Shown: positions 7,985 to 15,432, counted from the stretch's first letter. The stretch: 36,481 nucleotides of DNA from Candidatus Yanofskybacteria bacterium RIFCSPLOWO2_02_FULL_44_18 (GCA_001794755.1 MGKT01000009.1:1-36481); one strand, 5' to 3'. Made by a program: numbers and translations. The notes: generated by a model from the sequence alone, not told the origin.

Positions 7985-8587
7985 CCACTCTCTCAATTTT
8001 CCGGCCTCGATTTCTATTTTGTCGGCTTTCCGGAGCGCAGATATCATGCTTCGGGATAATATGGGCGTATGCCTATATTTATCAATTTCGAAATATATAT
8101 CCCAAAGATTCCTGTCGGCCGTTATCCACTCCGTTCCGAATTTGCTCAAGTCAATGGGTACTGAAAATTCCCGAAGCGTCTTATCGCCGTTGTCTAAAAA
8201 ATATTCATGAAAATAAGAAAGAGCTAACTCACGGGCGTTTTTGTAAATCGGCTCACGATATCTTAAAACGGCGTAGTTTGTTTTACTGATTGCGCCCCAA
8301 TGCCCATTTTTTTTAAATAGCGCGACAACGTGGTCAAAGTCTTCGGAATTTGAACGCAAGTCGAATATAAGGGGTTTTTCGCCGTGATACCAAAGAATCG
8401 AGGCCGCCAAAAAAGCCCCTTCAACGCAATGGGCCATATTTTCTCTCAAGACCAGACGCGGCGAATAACATGTTTCTCCGGTTTTTTCAAAATTCTTGGG
8501 AATCGAATTTAAAAAATCCTGTATTTTCTTCGGAGAGTCCAATCTCTTAAAAATTTTTTCCTCCCCCGGGAGCAAATCAAGCTTCAT
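7976..8587 (-). CDS. Transglutaminase-like (papain-fold) protein
   Basis: 203 residues. The centre reads MAHCVEGAFLAASIL, then a stretch ending LIFDLRS, then DFDHVVALF and GAISKTNYAVLRYREP. This is the layout of transglutaminase-like folds: Cys54 at the start of a helix after an acidic/polar turn, His86 in a strand, and a polar third residue (Asn104 or a nearby Asp). It has no signal peptide or membrane helix. Activity could be proteolytic, acyl-transfer or lost. It is divergent from the cupredoxin operon and convergent with the orphan gene upstream. Family call from motif spacing only. Confidence 0.65.
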   Translation of the reverse strand: MKLDLLPGEEKIFKRLDSPKKIQDFLNSIPKNFEKTGETCYSPRLVLRENMAHCVEGAFLAASILWYHGEKPLIFDLRSNSEDFDHVVALFKKNGHWGAISKTNYAVLRYREPIYKNARELALSYFHEYFLDNGDKTLREFSVPIDLSKFGTEWITADRNLWDIYFEIDKYRHTPILSRSMISALRKADKIEIEAGKLREWKK

Positions 8588-8607
8588 ACTGTCTAAAGAA
8601 TAAGCAA

Positions 8608-8636
8608 TTAGACTATTTAATCAAGATATGTAAAAT
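8608..8636 (+). promoter_or_regulatory. Predicted leaderless promoter of the cupredoxin operon
   Basis: TTAGAC (8608-8613), 17-bp spacer, TAAAAT (8631-8636), then only 6 nt to the ATG at 8643. Transcription would begin at the start codon. No Shine-Dalgarno is present. Confidence 0.45.
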
Positions 8637-8642
8637 ATCAAT

Positions 8643-9122
8643 ATGAACAAAACAATAATTTCGCTGATAGTCATACTGGTCGTTTTGGTGGCAGGAGTCA
8701 TATATTTAACCCGCGAGGCTAATGACGAAGTTGCGGATGTATCGGCAACTCCGACAGATTCCCCAGCGTTGACGGCGACGCCGGTTTCGACAAGCTTACC
8801 ACAAGCAACTCCTACACCGACTCCCACACCCACAGCAACGCCGAAACCAAGCGCGTTGACAATCAAATATACCGACAACGGATATGTTCCCAAATCGGTG
8901 GAAATTTCCGCCGGCACCAAAGTAACTTTCGTAAACGAAAGCTCGAGACTTATGTGGACTGCTTCCAGTCCTCATCCGACTCATACCGATTTGCCGGCAT
9001 TTGACTCGAAGCAGGGGACGGCCATGGGCCAAAATTATGTTTTTACGTTTACTCAAAAAGGAACCTGGAGCTACCATAATCATATAAAAGCTTCTGATAC
9101 GGGAACAATAACAGTTAAGTGA
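8643..9122 (+). CDS. Membrane-anchored cupredoxin-like protein without Cys
   Basis: 159 residues. Residues about 5-22 form a signal anchor (IISLIVILVVLVAGVIYL). A Pro/Thr repeat linker follows (about 35-75, TPTPTPTPTATP). The C-terminal domain (about 76-159) has cupredoxin features: NGYVPKSVEISAGTKVTFVN, a His-rich loop (SPHPTHTDLP), FTFTQKGTWSYHNHI and GTITV. In classical type 1 copper proteins the loop after the Y strand carries Cys-His-Met. Here it reads YHNH and the whole protein has no Cys, so a blue-copper site is not possible. Other His-based copper binding is. It lies outside the membrane and is followed after 1 bp by an RnfD/FNR fusion, suggesting an electron-transfer or copper role. 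Confidence 0.85.
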   Translation: MNKTIISLIVILVVLVAGVIYLTREANDEVADVSATPTDSPALTATPVSTSLPQATPTPTPTPTATPKPSALTIKYTDNGYVPKSVEISAGTKVTFVNESSRLMWTASSPHPTHTDLPAFDSKQGTAMGQNYVFTFTQKGTWSYHNHIKASDTGTITVK

Positions 9123-9123
9123 T

Positions 9124-10548
9124 ATGAACATGTATCGGCTGATGCTTAATTTTTTGATTGCGGTTTTGGCCGCCGTCATCGGATTTAGCTTTTTTGGGAT
9201 TCTGCCGTATGGCGGATTGGATATATTATTCCAGACTCTAGTTTTTATTTTATTGTGCTGGGCTGCAAACAAAATATTCACCCAGATAGCGGGAATAAAG
9301 CCTAATCCGGAATCAGCCGTCATTACGGCGCTTATTCTTTCTTTAATATCCGGGCCATTCAACGTGTGGTCGGATTGGATAATACTTTTAATCATTGCCG
9401 CCTCGGCCATGGCCTCAAAATATGTTTTAGTCTGGAACAAAAGCCACATTTTTAATCCCGCCGCGGTGGGGGTTATTGCCGGAATGGTAATGGGATATCC
9501 GGCCAGCTGGTGGATAGGGAGCAAATACATACTGCCGGTAATATTATTGGGAGGATATATTGTTTTAAAAAAAATAAGAAACCTTCATTTAACGCTTTCT
9601 TTTCTTGCCGCCTACACGATTCTTCTGATTTTGACTCGGCCTCTTGGTCAATTGAGCGGCGTGTTTCTCGATTCGGCCATAATATTTTTTGCGTCAGTGA
9701 TGCTTGTGGAACCCCTTACATCGCCGCAGAATAAAGCAAAGAGAATATATTTTGGAATATTTGTGGCTCTTGCTCTCGTGATTTTCCAACGATTGGGCCT
9801 GGCCTATTCCCTGGAGCTTTCCTTGTTGTCGGGCAATATGTTGTCTCGAATATTGAGTCCGGATTTTCGAATGGCCGTTGTCTTGAAAAGAAAAGAATAT
9901 CTTAATCAAAGCATAATCGGATTTTGGTTTGACTCTTTAAGGCCGATTGTATTTCAGCCCGGCCAGTATCTGGAGTGGACGCTGAGCCATGACAAGCCTG
10001 ATAAGAGGGGAATAAGAAGATATTTTACCATCGCTTCTTCGCCGACCGAAAAAGAAATATTGTTAGCCACGAGGATTTCGGATCCGGGAAGCACATTTAA
10101 GAAAGAGCTGGCAAATATGAATCCGGGCCGGGAGATAACGACATCCAAAGTCAGCGGTGATTTTATTTTGCCTAAAGATACCAGCAGAAAACTCCTTTTT
10201 ATTGCCGGGGGAATTGGAATTACGCCGTATCGAAGCATGATAAAATTCATGTTGGATTCAAACGAAAAACGTGATATAATTTTGCTCTACGGCGCCAGAA
10301 ACAAAGAAGATTTTGTGTTCCGGAATCTTTTTTCTGAAGCTGAAAGAATCGGCCTGAAAAATATATATATTGAAGGCGGCATTGATTCCGAGGCCATTAA
10401 ACTGAATACTCCGGATTTTACGGAGAGAATCATATATATTTCGGGCCCCGAGCCGATGGTGGAAGCGGTAGTTGGGGAATTGAAAAGCATCGGCGTCAAA
10501 AAAACAATGATTAAAACGGACTATTTCCCGGGCTACGAAAAAATATGA
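9124..10548 (+). CDS. Fusion of RnfD/NqrB-like membrane domain with ferredoxin-NADP reductase domain
   Basis: 474 residues in two parts. Residues about 1-235 hold 8-9 hydrophobic helices with the RnfD/NqrB-type segments KPNPESAVITALILSL and HIFNPAAVGVI, and a late MLVEPLTSPQNKAKR motif. Residues about 245-474 are an FNR module: RRYFTIASSP binds flavin, LLFIAGGIGITPYRSMI binds the nicotinamide nucleotide, and ISGPEPMVEAV closes the fold. The product should move electrons between NAD(P)H and a membrane or extracytoplasmic acceptor. The cupredoxin encoded 1 bp upstream is the obvious candidate partner. The other Rnf/Nqr subunits are absent here. The next gene overlaps by 4 bp (ATGA). Confidence 0.88.
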   Translation: MNMYRLMLNFLIAVLAAVIGFSFFGILPYGGLDILFQTLVFILLCWAANKIFTQIAGIKPNPESAVITALILSLISGPFNVWSDWIILLIIAASAMASKYVLVWNKSHIFNPAAVGVIAGMVMGYPASWWIGSKYILPVILLGGYIVLKKIRNLHLTLSFLAAYTILLILTRPLGQLSGVFLDSAIIFFASVMLVEPLTSPQNKAKRIYFGIFVALALVIFQRLGLAYSLELSLLSGNMLSRILSPDFRMAVVLKRKEYLNQSIIGFWFDSLRPIVFQPGQYLEWTLSHDKPDKRGIRRYFTIASSPTEKEILLATRISDPGSTFKKELANMNPGREITTSKVSGDFILPKDTSRKLLFIAGGIGITPYRSMIKFMLDSNEKRDIILLYGARNKEDFVFRNLFSEAERIGLKNIYIEGGIDSEAIKLNTPDFTERIIYISGPEPMVEAVVGELKSIGVKKTMIKTDYFPGYEKI

Positions 10549-11063
10549 CATTAACCACGCACGCAGTCACTGGAGCGGTTATCGCCAAGCTGATGGCCGG
10601 CAATCCGCTGCTGGGTCTTTTTTTGGCTTTCTGCAGCCATTTTATTCTCGATGCTTTTCCCCATTGGGATTATCCTCTTAAATCGCACAATGAGGATAAA
10701 AAGAATCCATTGGACAGCACTATGTCCATTAACGGCCATTTCGTAAAAGATTTCTTGAATGTCAGCATGGACGGTATGCTTGGTTTAATCTTGTCCTTCA
10801 TCCTCGTGAGTCAACTCGAGTTTAACGCATATATTTTGGGCGCGGCTCTTGTGGCTCAACTGCCCGATGCTTTGCAGTTTGTTTACTGGCGCGTCCGACG
10901 GGAACCACTAACGTCGTTGCAGAAATTTCACATCTGGATTCACACGAAGAACAAGATGAGAAATATGAAATGGGTAAGCATATCAGCCCAGGCCTTGTTT
11001 ATCCTTCTTGTTACCGCTTCTTTTTGGGCCAACTCATATCCACTTGCGCAATTATTCAGGTAG
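10545..11063 (+). CDS. YdjM/DUF457-like membrane protein (putative metal-dependent hydrolase)
   Basis: 172 residues with about four hydrophobic helices. The N-terminus carries THAVTGAVIAKL, then AFCSHFILDAFPHWDY. That layout of His, His-x-x-x-Asp and PHWD is typical of the YdjM/DUF457 membrane family, often described as metal-dependent hydrolases. A later helix contains LPDALQFVYW. The start overlaps the preceding stop (ATGA), so it is translated with the RnfD/FNR fusion, though how a hydrolase would serve that operon is unclear. Some archaeal and CPR relatives are linked only to unknown envelope functions. Confidence 0.7.
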   Translation: MTLTTHAVTGAVIAKLMAGNPLLGLFLAFCSHFILDAFPHWDYPLKSHNEDKKNPLDSTMSINGHFVKDFLNVSMDGMLGLILSFILVSQLEFNAYILGAALVAQLPDALQFVYWRVRREPLTSLQKFHIWIHTKNKMRNMKWVSISAQALFILLVTASFWANSYPLAQLFR

Positions 11064-11077
11064 GATATTATTTCCAT

Positions 11078-11139
11078 GTGGGCTGGGGCGGGCCTCCTGA
11101 AAGACGACATTGCGACCCTCCATCCCTGCTTCAGCCCAC
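11078..11139 (+). other. Long imperfect hairpin downstream of the electron-transfer operon
   Basis: GTGGGCTG (11078-11085) pairs perfectly with CAGCCCAC (11132-11139), with further GGG/CCC pairing inside. It lies directly after the stop at 11063. It could protect the mRNA 3' end or be a small structured RNA. It lacks the SRP RNA signature and the AGCA-loop hairpin of the palindromic repeats. Confidence 0.4.
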
Positions 11140-11167
11140 GTTCTTTGTTTTCGTATCTTTCTCCCTT

Positions 11168-11190
11168 GCCCGGCCTCGCTGGGCTTTTTT
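11168..11190 (+). terminator. Intrinsic terminator
   Basis: GCCCGGC (11168-11174), loop CTC, GCTGGGC (11178-11184, one G-U pair), then TTTTTT. It probably ends the operon at 8643-11063. Confidence 0.75.
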
Positions 11191-11255
11191 ATTTCAATCA
11201 ATGAAAATCTTGGCTGGTCTTGACTCAAATTTGGTAATGGCTAGGATTATATAAA

Positions 11256-11573
11256 ATGACAATCAAACAACTCTCGAAAATAGCCGAGGAAATTAAGATG
11301 GCCTACGCTGAAGGGAATCGTAAAAAAGGAAGAAAGATCTGGGCCGCGCCTGAATACGCACAGGCTTTTGTCGGAGATGTGGGGGATCTTCTGAAGTACA
11401 TCGTGTCTTATACCGATAATCCCACGAAAGCGGGATATAAAAAAATAAGCCATGAACTGGCTGATTGCTTGTGGTCCGTGATTATCATTGCGCAGGAACT
11501 CGGCATTGATGTTGAACGCGAATACCTTATCAATATGGAATACCTGAAACAGAAACTATTCGAGAAAAGATGA
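11256..11573 (+). CDS. MazG-like nucleotide pyrophosphohydrolase domain protein
   Basis: 105 residues forming one helical domain. VGDVGDLLKYIV (about 39-50) corresponds to the MazG EVGEL helix, with both Glu replaced by Asp, and SHELADCLWSVIIIAQELGID (about 65-85) holds the downstream ExxD metal-binding helix. Small MazG-like proteins hydrolyse non-canonical or signalling nucleoside triphosphates. The Asp-for-Glu changes keep the charge. The ATG has a possible promoter (TTGACT 11220-11225, TAGGAT 11242-11247) ending 8 nt before it. The last 18 bp overlap the convergent gene. Confidence 0.8.
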   Translation: MTIKQLSKIAEEIKMAYAEGNRKKGRKIWAAPEYAQAFVGDVGDLLKYIVSYTDNPTKAGYKKISHELADCLWSVIIIAQELGIDVEREYLINMEYLKQKLFEKR

Positions 11574-12017
11574 TATTTCGACGGTGACCCTGTGTTCTAA
11601 TTTTGACTTTTCGCCTCTGAAAACAAATATATCCAATCCGGCTTCTTCTCCGACGGGCATATTTTGAGTTTGAAAACTGCCGTAAGCGTCGGCTCTTATG
11701 CGCCCGGCTTTTTTCTTGTCTTTGTATATGATTATACCTTCGCCGGGTTTAAAACCCGAGCCCTTAAACCATACTTCGCCGTTTGGCGGCACGGTATTTT
11801 GGCTGGGGTATACGACGACCGTATCAAATACGGCTGCCATCGGTGCCGAGGCGAAATTTCCTGATATCGCGCCCGGAATCGGAGGGGGTGTTTCTTTTGT
11901 CCACATTCGGCCGATTAATGCAGAAGAGTCGGGAGGGACGTGTTTAATAGAGCCGAGAACAGAATCACTTTGGGTAATAATTGCAATCGCGAATATCGGA
12001 TACATGACCTTCTTCAT
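11556..12017 (-). CDS. Exported protein with a small beta-rich (IPT/TIG-like) domain
   Basis: About 153 residues from the ATG at 12017 (MKKVMYPIFAIAIITQS), which gives a plausible signal peptide. An ATG at 12059 in the same frame would add 14 unlikely residues. The body has a Pro-rich linker (about 45-60) and then a beta-type domain with VYPSQNTVPPNGEVWFKGSG, FKPGEGIIIYKDKKKAGRI and DAYGSFQTQNMPVGEE. The V-x(n)-G-x-G-F-x-PGE pattern resembles immunoglobulin-like IPT/TIG or related surface domains. It is probably secreted or cell-surface. No Shine-Dalgarno. Convergent with the MazG-like gene. Confidence 0.65.
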   Translation of the reverse strand: MKKVMYPIFAIAIITQSDSVLGSIKHVPPDSSALIGRMWTKETPPPIPGAISGNFASAPMAAVFDTVVVYPSQNTVPPNGEVWFKGSGFKPGEGIIIYKDKKKAGRIRADAYGSFQTQNMPVGEEAGLDIFVFRGEKSKLEHRVTVEISSFLE

Positions 12018-12181
12018 AATTATAAATATGCAAATTTGAAATGACAGCACAATGAACAATCACGACTCATCGCCATTTCATCCGGACTCTTTATGATTGA
12101 TTAAATTAATACTCCTTGTATTTCGCTGGATGCTAATATCAATCAGGTGAAAACGGCGGGACATGAGGGGTGGATATTATT

Positions 12182-12322
12182 ATGCCAAGAAACACAAGAG
12201 GCCGGCGCGGCAAATCACGGGCGGCGCGCCGAGAACGAACCGCGGGACGAAGAAGCCGAGGCCGAGTAGCATCGGAAAGAGATGGACAAGGTCGATTCAT
12301 GGAAGAAGGGGAGATTATGTGA
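12182..12322 (+). CDS. Candidate small Arg-rich protein (46 aa)
   Basis: An ATG at 12182 opens 46 codons ending in TGA at 12320-12322. The N-terminal 30 residues contain 13 Arg and are rich in Gly and Ser. The C-terminus is acidic (FMEEGEIM). A purine-rich GAGGGGTGG lies about 8-16 nt upstream, and an 11-bp intrinsic terminator follows 3 bp after the stop. This gene-like framing, in an otherwise empty gap between divergent and convergent genes, is the main support. It could be a nucleic-acid-binding peptide or small basic stress protein. It could also be a chance ORF in GC-rich DNA. Confidence 0.4.
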   Translation: MPRNTRGRRGKSRAARRERTAGRRSRGRVASERDGQGRFMEEGEIM

Positions 12323-12325
12323 CAT

Positions 12326-12351
12326 AAAGAGCAGCCCAGCGGCTGCTCTTT
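12326..12351. terminator. Intrinsic terminator between convergent genes
   Basis: An 11-bp perfect stem, AAAGAGCAGCC (12326-12336) with GGCTGCTCTTT (12341-12351), and loop CAGC. It lies 3 bp after the small Arg-rich ORF and 17 bp beyond the stop of the histidine kinase gene on the other strand. Confidence 0.75.
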
Positions 12352-12367
12352 GCATTTCATGGAAAAA

Positions 12368-13297
12368 TTATCCGAATTTGGGGAAGCGGACGTGGAAAAC
12401 GGTGCCGCTGTCCATGGCGCTTTCCACATCTATTATCGCTTTGTGCCTCTCGGCTATTTTTTTGACAATCGTCAGACCCAATCCGGAACTGGACTTTGAT
12501 CTGATTCCGTCTCCGCCCTCGGCTTTATAAAAGGGATTAAAAATGTGGGGCAGGTCTTTTTCCGATATACCCACGCCAGTATCCCGGACATCCAGTTGGC
12601 AATATCCGAAATTCCTGTTTGAAACGGACACGTTTATGCGTCCGCCCTCGGGAGTATAGGTGATGGCGTTGCGAATAAGATTTATGGCCAATTGCTCAAT
12701 GGCAGTAGGGTTGCCCCATATCGGCGCCGGCTCGGCCCGGCTCATGCTTAGGCGTATATTTTTGGTAAGAGCAATATTATTCGTCTTTTCAACGATGTCT
12801 TTTACTATTTTGGACAAGTCAATTTTTGAAAAAGGAACCTCAACCGGTTTGGCGTCGTAATACGAAAGCTTGAGCAGGTTTTCAATCAGTTTCGACATGC
12901 GGTCAACTTCTTCCAGATTGCTTTCCAGCGTTCTGACCGCCTCTTTTGTCGTCAAATCCTTGCCTTCAAGAAGGGCGACATCCGTGTTTATCTTTATAAT
13001 CGACAGGGGCGTTCTTAATTCGTGAGAAGAATCGGCGATAAATCTTTTCTGGGCCCGGACGATTTGGCGTATCGGAGCCAGCGTCTCGGCCGAAAACATG
13101 TAGTTCATTAAAATTGTGCCGGCCGATATAATTATAAAAAGCAGTTTGTAATTATATCGGAATATGAAGAAGGATACGCCAATGAAGCCGATAAGAATGG
13201 CAGAATTAAGCACGACAAGGCGGAGGCGGGCTCGAAGAAAAGGGTCATCCTTTAATGCGGTACCCCACGCCTCTAATTGTTTCAAGAAGTTTTTCAT
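12368..13297 (-). CDS. Two-component sensor histidine kinase
   Basis: 309 residues. Two close hydrophobic helices lie at about 28-65 (VVLNSAILIGFIGVSFFIFR and LLFIIISAGTILMNYMF) with only a few residues between them, so there is no extracellular sensor domain. All HisKA/HATPase boxes are present: FIADSSHELRTPLSII (phospho-His), LAINLIRNAITYT (N), DTGVGIS (G1), FNPFYK (F) and GLGLTIVKKI (G2). It probably senses a membrane property or a partner protein and phosphorylates the adjacent response regulator. The proposed ATG overlaps the regulator gene by 53 bp. A shorter start is possible but would lose part of the cytoplasmic N-terminus. Confidence 0.93.
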   Translation of the reverse strand: MKNFLKQLEAWGTALKDDPFLRARLRLVVLNSAILIGFIGVSFFIFRYNYKLLFIIISAGTILMNYMFSAETLAPIRQIVRAQKRFIADSSHELRTPLSIIKINTDVALLEGKDLTTKEAVRTLESNLEEVDRMSKLIENLLKLSYYDAKPVEVPFSKIDLSKIVKDIVEKTNNIALTKNIRLSMSRAEPAPIWGNPTAIEQLAINLIRNAITYTPEGGRINVSVSNRNFGYCQLDVRDTGVGISEKDLPHIFNPFYKAEGGDGIRSKSSSGLGLTIVKKIAERHKAIIDVESAMDSGTVFHVRFPKFG

Positions 13298-13919
13298 TGT
13301 ATTCGCCGTCGACTTTCTTTCTCAAGTTCTTGATATGCACATCTACCACATTACTGAAAGAATCAAAAGCGAAGTCCCAGAGGTGGTCCAATATCTGCTC
13401 CCGCGTTAAAACCTGATTCGGGTGGCGCATAAGATACTCTAGCAGGCCAAATTCTTTTAGTGTCAAAGGTATCTCGCGGTTCAGTCTGGTGACCCGCCGC
13501 GTCGATGAGTTCAAGTTCAAATCTTTAATGTTCAATTCCACCGGCAGTACTTGCTCCGGGCGTCGTAGAAGGGCTCTGATTCTGGCTAGAAGCTCTTGAA
13601 AAGAAAAAGGCTTGACCAGATAGTCATCGGCCCCTTCGTCTAAAGCATAAACTTTGTCTTCGACCGCGTCCCGAGCGGTCAGAATCAGTATCGGGGTGAC
13701 AATATCGGCCTGGCGAACATTCTTGCAAACTTCGAAACCGTTTCTCTTGGGCAGCATCAGATCCAGGATTATCAGGTCGTAATCTTTATAATTTGTTTCG
13801 ATGCGCCTTTGTCCGGCCTCGCCGTCCATAAGATAGTCAACGGCGTAGCCTTCTTTTTCCAGGCCTCTTTTTAATGTTTCGGCCAATTTTTCTTCGTCCT
13901 CAACGATGAGTATTCGCAT
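13245..13919 (-). CDS. OmpR/PhoB-family response regulator
   Basis: 224 residues. The receiver domain has the acidic pair (VEDEE), the phospho-acceptor Asp in YDLIILDLMLPKRNG (about 53), TARDA and the conserved Lys in LVKPFSFQELLARI. The C-terminal winged helix includes LTLKEFGLLEYLMRHPNQVLTREQIL and SNVVDVHIKNLRKKV, ending RGVGYRIKG. It is a DNA-binding transcription regulator controlled by the kinase encoded just downstream. It is the first gene of the pair, with a promoter upstream on the minus strand. Targets are not deducible here, though a palindrome at 34112-34132 shows operator-like sites do occur. Confidence 0.95.
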   Translation of the reverse strand: MRILIVEDEEKLAETLKRGLEKEGYAVDYLMDGEAGQRRIETNYKDYDLIILDLMLPKRNGFEVCKNVRQADIVTPILILTARDAVEDKVYALDEGADDYLVKPFSFQELLARIRALLRRPEQVLPVELNIKDLNLNSSTRRVTRLNREIPLTLKEFGLLEYLMRHPNQVLTREQILDHLWDFAFDSFSNVVDVHIKNLRKKVDGEYNEKLLETIRGVGYRIKG

Positions 13920-13942
13920 GTTCTTTGTTTGTTATTTTTTAT

Positions 13943-13972
13943 CTAATATTCTTCAATTTAACATGAAGTCAA
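13943..13972 (-). promoter_or_regulatory. Putative promoter of the two-component operon
   Basis: On the minus strand TTGACT (13967-13972) is followed after 18 bp by TATTAG (13943-13948), leaving a 23-nt A-rich leader with no Shine-Dalgarno before the response regulator ATG. Confidence 0.45.
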
Positions 13973-14052
13973 AATGAATTTGCGTATATGAAAGATGAAT
14001 ATTATAAATTTCTAATGAATCATGCCCCCGATTCTTTCATGTGTCAACAAGT

Positions 14053-14080
14053 TTGCATGGGAGCCGTATTGATGTATATT
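14053..14080 (+). promoter_or_regulatory. Predicted leaderless promoter of the DsbA-like gene
   Basis: TTGCAT (14053-14058), 16-bp spacer with TG next to the -10, TATATT (14075-14080), then 6 nt to the ATG at 14087. Confidence 0.45.
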
Positions 14081-14086
14081 TAAAGC

Positions 14087-14788
14087 ATGGATGAAATACA
14101 AAACTCGGAAGCTGGCTCTCCGAAATGGAATCGGAACTGGATTATTCTCTCGGGTTCGATTCTGGCCGCGGCCGTGATGATAAGTAGCTCTCTTCTGTAT
14201 TCTCGAGAATTTGATTCGGGAAAAGCCCAGATAGCGCCCGAAAATAAAATCGAAGTCTCTGCTGACGATGATCCATATATGGGTTCAGATAAGGCGGAAG
14301 TGCTAATCATCGAATTCAGCGACTTTCAATGCCCGTACTGCCGGTCTTTCTCTGAAGACACACTACCTCAATTGAAAAAAGAATATATCGATACGGGCAA
14401 AGCCAGGTTGGTTTATCGCGATTTTCCTCTTTCATTTCACGCCGGCGCTGAACCGGCGGCCCAAGCCGGCCAATGCGCCTGGGATCAGGGAAAATTTTGG
14501 GAGTTTCACGATACAGCATTTGCCGAACAGGCCAAGCAGGGAAACGGCACGATTTCATTCGGCGTCAAAGAAGTAAAAAAATGGGCGGCCACAGCTGGCT
14601 TGAATATGACGGAATTTAATTCATGCTTTGATTCCGGAAAATATAGGGAAGAAGTGGCCAAGGACTTTGCGGACGGCGGAAAGGCCGGAGTTTCTGGTAC
14701 GCCCACGTTCTTCATCAATGGAACAAGAATCGTCGGAGCTCAGCCCTATGAAGTGTTTAAGTCCACCATTGACAGGGAGTTAGAATAA
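14087..14788 (+). CDS. Membrane-anchored DsbA/BdbD-like thiol-disulfide oxidoreductase
   Basis: 233 residues. A short cytoplasmic N-terminus is followed by a membrane anchor (about 19-41, IILSGSILAAAVMISSSLL) and an extracytoplasmic thioredoxin-fold domain with the helical DsbA insertion. The active site is FSDFQCPYCRSF (CPYC), VYRDFPLSFH follows, and the cis-Pro loop is GVSGTPTFFING. Two further Cys (QCAW and NSCFD) could form a structural disulfide. It probably oxidises or isomerises disulfides in exported proteins. The family is often called DsbA or thioredoxin_4 in CPR genomes. No DsbB or VKOR partner is in the window. Confidence 0.92.
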   Translation: MDEIQNSEAGSPKWNRNWIILSGSILAAAVMISSSLLYSREFDSGKAQIAPENKIEVSADDDPYMGSDKAEVLIIEFSDFQCPYCRSFSEDTLPQLKKEYIDTGKARLVYRDFPLSFHAGAEPAAQAGQCAWDQGKFWEFHDTAFAEQAKQGNGTISFGVKEVKKWAATAGLNMTEFNSCFDSGKYREEVAKDFADGGKAGVSGTPTFFINGTRIVGAQPYEVFKSTIDRELE

Positions 14789-14850
14789 TTCCCCCAGATA
14801 AGGCTTATTTTTATATATATTCGGTAAGATTGAATGTGCCAGACTAAAAA

Positions 14851-14879
14851 TTGACATATATATTGAGACATGTTATTGT
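14851..14879 (+). promoter_or_regulatory. Consensus sigma70 promoter of the orphan gene at 14905
   Basis: TTGACA (14851-14856), 17-bp spacer, TATTGT (14874-14879), then 25 nt to the ATG with leader GGTTCTTTGAAGGAG. Confidence 0.7.
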
Positions 14880-14904
14880 GTTTCGGTTCTTTGAAGGAGT
14901 CACA

Positions 14905-15225
14905 ATGGCACGAAATCTAATCGCATCGAATGGAAATGTTTATCGATATTATCTGGTAGGCGAAAGAAAAGTATTCAGTTCGGTAAACGAACTCAACTTA
15001 CCTGAAAGAGTCCTCGCTTTTCTGGAAACAGCAAAAGATATAAATTTTTCCAGCCGTCCCGCTAAATTTCATCATGTATCACTATTTTGGTGGTGCTTGC
15101 ATTGTTTAAGACGCCGTCATATTATTGAACACGCCAAAGTGGACGACGGTTATGTTCATTTGATAACAAAGATATGTCCGAGTTGCGGAGACGCACCTGT
15201 AAAACAAATCTATTGTGGCCCATAA
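14905..15225 (+). CDS. Hypothetical protein with C-terminal zinc-ribbon-like Cys pairs (orphan unit)
   Basis: 106 residues from the ATG at 14905, chosen because GAAGGAG lies 5 nt upstream and the promoter ends 25 nt upstream. An in-frame ATG at 14851 lies inside the promoter and is not credible. The C-terminal half contains CLHC and CPSC pairs about 30 residues apart, a possible zinc knuckle or ribbon, plus a Trp/Phe-rich strand before the first pair. I recognise no family. It is a single-gene unit with its own terminator at 15242 and belongs to the group of orphan genes with the shared leader. Confidence 0.7.
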   Translation: MARNLIASNGNVYRYYLVGERKVFSSVNELNLPERVLAFLETAKDINFSSRPAKFHHVSLFWWCLHCLRRRHIIEHAKVDDGYVHLITKICPSCGDAPVKQIYCGP

Positions 15226-15241
15226 CGATGTTTTTCTGGAT

Positions 15242-15263
15242 GCCGACATTTGTCGGCTCTTTT
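15242..15263 (+). terminator. Intrinsic terminator of the orphan gene at 14905
   Basis: GCCGACA (15242-15248), loop TT, TGTCGGC (15251-15257), then TCTTTT. It lies 16 bp after the stop. Confidence 0.7.
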
Positions 15264-15322
15264 CGTTTTATACATAGAACTTTATCCAGAAACGCAGTAA
15301 TAATGAGTATCTGGGCGGCCAT

Positions 15323-15351
15323 TTGCTATTTTCTTCATTTTCGTGTATTAT
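15323..15351 (+). promoter_or_regulatory. Putative promoter of the RRM protein gene
   Basis: TTGCTA (15323-15328), 17-bp spacer, TATTAT (15346-15351). A start near 15358 would give a 5' UTR of about 144 nt, unusually long for this window. Confidence 0.5.
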
Positions 15352-15393
15352 TATAGATATAGTAGGTATCTCGGGAAGTTTCGCTAAGTTTCG

Positions 15394-15432
15394 TACTGGT
15401 GAGAACTCGACGGGAGGTCGTTCCTACCAGTA
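15394..15432 (+). promoter_or_regulatory. Structured hairpin in the 5' UTR of the RRM gene
   Basis: TACTGGT (15394-15400) pairs with ACCAGTA (15426-15432). Inside, GAA and CGAC pair with GTCG and TTC around a GGGAG loop. The rest of this intergenic stretch (15264-15501) holds the promoter and no gene. A hairpin in the leader of an RNA-binding protein could be an autoregulatory or temperature-sensitive element. That is inference. Confidence 0.45.

Noticed and set aside
11078-11139. SRP 4.5S RNA or other known structured RNA.
   Set aside because: The outer stem is good, but the GGAAGCAG-type apical signature of SRP RNA is absent on both strands, and no other known RNA motif was seen.
14851-14904. 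ATG at 14851 as the start of the Cys-pair orphan gene.
   Set aside because: It lies in the TTGACA promoter region, and the strong Shine-Dalgarno and leader point to 14905.
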